From Rhizophagus clarus (taxonomy: Eukaryota; Glomeromycota; Glomeromycetes; Glomerales; Glomeraceae), in the NCBI GenBank assembly GCA_015698045.1, contig BLAL01000246.1, positions 1,842,463 to 1,906,462 of the forward strand: a DNA stretch of 64,000 nucleotides, in the 5' to 3' direction. Each line of letters opens with the position of its first letter. The first letter of the stretch is position 1. The notes below the pieces were generated by a model. That model was not told where the DNA came from. It ran no database searches and worked only from the letters and a program-made list of their open reading frames with translations. The position numbers and the translations under genes are program-made. Shown in pieces: positions 61,633 through 64,000 of this stretch.

Positions 61633-61779
61633 ATGGATTTTACGTTGTCAGATGGTGACGAAGTCGAGGTGGTTAGTGGCAAATTTGTTGATGGCTGCTT
61701 CGTCGAGGCATCAAGCATTTTGTTTGCCAGATGTAGTACACTTGGATGTAAGACCAACCAATTGCAAATTTGCAATTGA
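61633..61779 (+). CDS. Short ORF of unknown function
   Basis: A 48-codon plus-strand frame reads MDFTLSDGDEVEVVSGKFVD, then GCFVEASSILFARC. Base composition is more even than its surroundings, which suggests coding origin, but there is no recognisable domain and no promoter. The inverted pair ATTGCAAATTTGCAAT overlaps its end. It could be a fragment rather than a gene. Confidence 0.25.
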   Translation: MDFTLSDGDEVEVVSGKFVDGCFVEASSILFARCSTLGCKTNQLQICN

Positions 61780-61904
61780 TTGGTCATTGCGCCAAATTGA
61801 ACCGGAATTTTCTTCTTCACTCTCTAGAAGTAATATTAAATGAGAATAAAATTATATTCATAATTATGTTCAGATTTTATGTTTTTACCGCTTTCATCAT
61901 TTTC

Positions 61905-62070
61905 ATTTTCTTCTTGTTCTTTATCTTTCTCTCTCCCTATCCCTTCTCTTCTCTCTTTCTCTCTTCTCTCTTTCTCTCTTCTCTCTTTCTCTCTTCTTTT
62001 CTTCTCTCTTCTCTCTTTATCTCTCCTCTCCATCTCTTCTTCTCATTTTCTCTTCTTTCTTTTTCAATAT
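61905..62070. repeat. CT-rich microsatellite-like tract
   Basis: CTCTCTTCTCTCTTT units of about 14-15 bp recur from 61930 to 62030. Frames through it encode Arg/Glu/Lys repeats on the minus strand (KERREKERREK) and Leu/Ser/Phe on the plus strand. These are repeat artefacts unless linked to the candidate exon at 62493. Confidence 0.7.
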
Positions 62071-62299
62071 TTCTTTCTTCTTTGCTCTGGAAGCATATCT
62101 TCATTAAAACGAAGTAAACTTTAGTTTTAAATAATTCGCAGAAATACATTTCAATTGAATAATAAAACAATTATTATAACGTATTTACCCAAAATAATTC
62201 TTTCAATATCATCATTCTTGTCTATTATACCTTCTCCCAATATCTACATCTTGTCCATGTAAATTATCTTGTTCATGTTCACTTCCTTCCTCTCTCCTT

Positions 62300-62493
62300 T
62301 CATCCTCTTTCCTTATTATAATCACGTGAAGAGTTGGCAACATATGTACGAATTAGTTTTTGTAGTCTTTGCAGCTTTTGTTGCCTGTCTTTTAGGTATC
62401 ATTATAATAGTATAGGCGCAATTACTATATAAATTTTAAATCAAAATATAATATTAATTACCTTTTTCTGTTAACTCCTCTGCGTTTAGTCAT
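62300..62493 (-). pseudogene. Possible first exons of a decayed gene
   Basis: An ATG at 62493 reads MTKRRGVNRKR up to a GTAATT donor. After an intron-length gap, 62300-62390 reads KDRQQKLQRLQKLIRTYVAN and SSRDYNKERG before a stop. No single frame joins all of it. It may be the 5' part of the relic at 60950-61560, which lies in the same direction. Confidence 0.3.
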
Positions 62494-62569
62494 GATAACA
62501 AACAAGATGGTACTTATCGGTATTGTGCTAGTAGCAACGTAAAGAATAGGTGATTCGTCACGTTAAAGA

Positions 62570-64000
62570 AATAGGTGATTCCTGACGAAACAATACAACA
62601 TCATCTTTATTTATTTATAGAGATTTCTCCCTAATATTAAGAAAAAATTTACATCGTGACCGCAGCACATAAAAGAAATTTGGGTTAGCATTCTCGAAAA
62701 AAAACGTTCATGGTTACATTAAATCTTGGATATTGATCGGAAAGAATTTGTTAATGGTTACATCGATTCTTTATGACGAAAATTTTGGGAAAATTGACGT
62801 CTTAACGGTTACATGTAAAGAAATTATATATGAGTATCGTAACTGTAGGACATAAACGGAAATTTGGCCAACAAAATTTCAAATTATTGGAATAATTGAT
62901 CGGGAAATATCCTTATGGGTATATTAGCTCTTTGTCCACAGAACATTAATGGTAATTTCGAGCAATATTAACGGTTACAAGTAAAGAAACTTTATATGAA
63001 TATCGTGATCGCAGACATAAACGGATTTTCGGGATAATTGATCAGGAGAAAAAAATTTGTTAATGGTTACATAATAGGGTTGAAGAATTATACTGTACGT
63101 ACTATATTATCTGTCTAATACTTAATAGAGTACATTTTTTTTCATATGTTTAATATATTATATATTTATTTTAATAATTAGGATTGTTCTTTTAATCTAA
63201 TCTAAATAGAAAAAATATTATATTAATATTTAACAGTGCAATATTAATGCAATGTTTACAGTACATTGATGAATTTTGGGCAATGAAAAATTGCGGTTAC
63301 ATGTAAGTGATCGCAGGACATAAATAGAAATTTAGATCAAAAAAATTGGTCGGAAAAATTTTTGTCAACAGTTCTGTTGATTCTTTATCTGCAAAAGATC
63401 TTTATTTGCAGCACATTGGTGGGAATCTAGGGTAATGATCTGAAAAATTTGACATGAATATCGTGGTCGCAATAAATAAATAGAAAATTTAGATCAATAA
63501 TTGATCGAAAAATTATTAATGGTTACATTGATTTTTTATCTGCAGCGCATTGATAGAATTCAGGGGTAATCTGAAAATTTGACATGAATATCGTGATCGC
63601 AAGACATAAACGGATTTTCGGGATAATTGATCAGGAGAAAAATGTTAATGTTTACATAATCAGGGTTGAAGATTATACTGTACGTACTATATTACTATGC
63701 TGTCCTAATACTTAAATAGAGTACATTTTTTCATATGTTTAATAATATTATATATTATTTTAATAATTAGGATTGATAATAAATTACTATCTTTTAATCT
63801 TAATAGAAAAATATTATTAAATATTTAACAGTACAATATTAGTGCAATGTATACAGTAAATTGATGAAATTTGGGAAATGGAAAAATTGCGGTTACATGT
63901 AAGGTGATCGCAGGACATGAACAGAAATTTAGATCAACAAATTGATCAGAAAAAATTTTGTCAACAGTTCTGTTGATTCTTATCTGCAAAAGATCTTTAT
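62570..64000. repeat. Satellite-like array with an about 590-bp higher-order repeat
   Basis: The block 63001-63405 recurs at 63589-64000: both start ATCGTGATCGCA and end GCAAAAGATCTTTAT, offset 588 to 595 bp, with small indels. Within each block, shorter words such as AATGGTTACAT, GACATAAACGGA and TTGATC(A/G)G recur every 60-150 bp from 62700 on. No coding frame is present. The array continues beyond the window. Confidence 0.8.

Noticed and set aside
61836..62170. Arg/Glu-rich minus-strand frames over the CT tract
   Set aside because: They are translations of a simple repeat; no splice link to neighbouring coding blocks could be shown.

Overview
The window looks like nuclear DNA of an arbuscular mycorrhizal fungus close to Rhizophagus (Glomeromycotina). 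This is inferred from very AT-rich DNA, genes split by 50-100 nt introns with GT(A/G) donors, CTAAC-type branch points and T-rich acceptors, Crinkler-type genes, and heavy loads of small inverted-repeat elements. No database search was possible; exon joins were worked out by hand from splice signals and reading phase.

Left part (1-13.2 kb): the 3' part of a gene for a C-terminally membrane-anchored, charged protein (+), a convergent BTB/T1 (KCTD-like) gene (-), and a kinesin-4-type motor gene (-) encoding about 2,500 residues. 13.2-23.7 kb holds no convincing gene but at least five small inverted-repeat elements, two with 8-bp direct repeats at their ends. A Crinkler (CRN) gene with ubiquitin-like header, P-loop NTPase and PD-(D/E)xK-like nuclease regions lies at 23.8-26.9 kb (+) and carries one apparent frameshift. 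Two further inverted-repeat elements follow, then intron-like units and a long pyrimidine tract. At 31.7-32.0 kb (-) sits a 47-residue secreted peptide gene with a signal sequence and a Lys-Arg site. A nine-exon SH3-WW-RasGEFN-RasGEF (Cdc25-like) gene fills 34.1-38.1 kb (+).

Right part (40-64 kb) is accessory DNA. A pogo/Tigger-like element (43.7-50.1 kb, TA target site) has been split inside its transposase by a complete hAT element (44.8-48.6 kb, 8-bp duplication ACTATGAC). Next come a Crinkler-header ORF, then a tandem array of seven 105-116 bp units, each a 36-nt exon-like block plus an intron-like block with donor, branch point and acceptor. Further right are a glutamine-rich gene with a lineage-type C-terminal domain and a truncated tandem copy of its start, a CCHC zinc-knuckle gene with an in-frame stop inside the second knuckle, an array of short hairpins with a compensatory base change, transposase and gene relics, and a satellite-like repeat running off the end.

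Housekeeping or signalling genes (BTB adaptor, kinesin, RasGEF) sit in the left 38 kb. Candidate host-interaction genes (CRN, secreted peptide) sit next to transposable-element debris, which suggests that elements shape their promoters and copy number.
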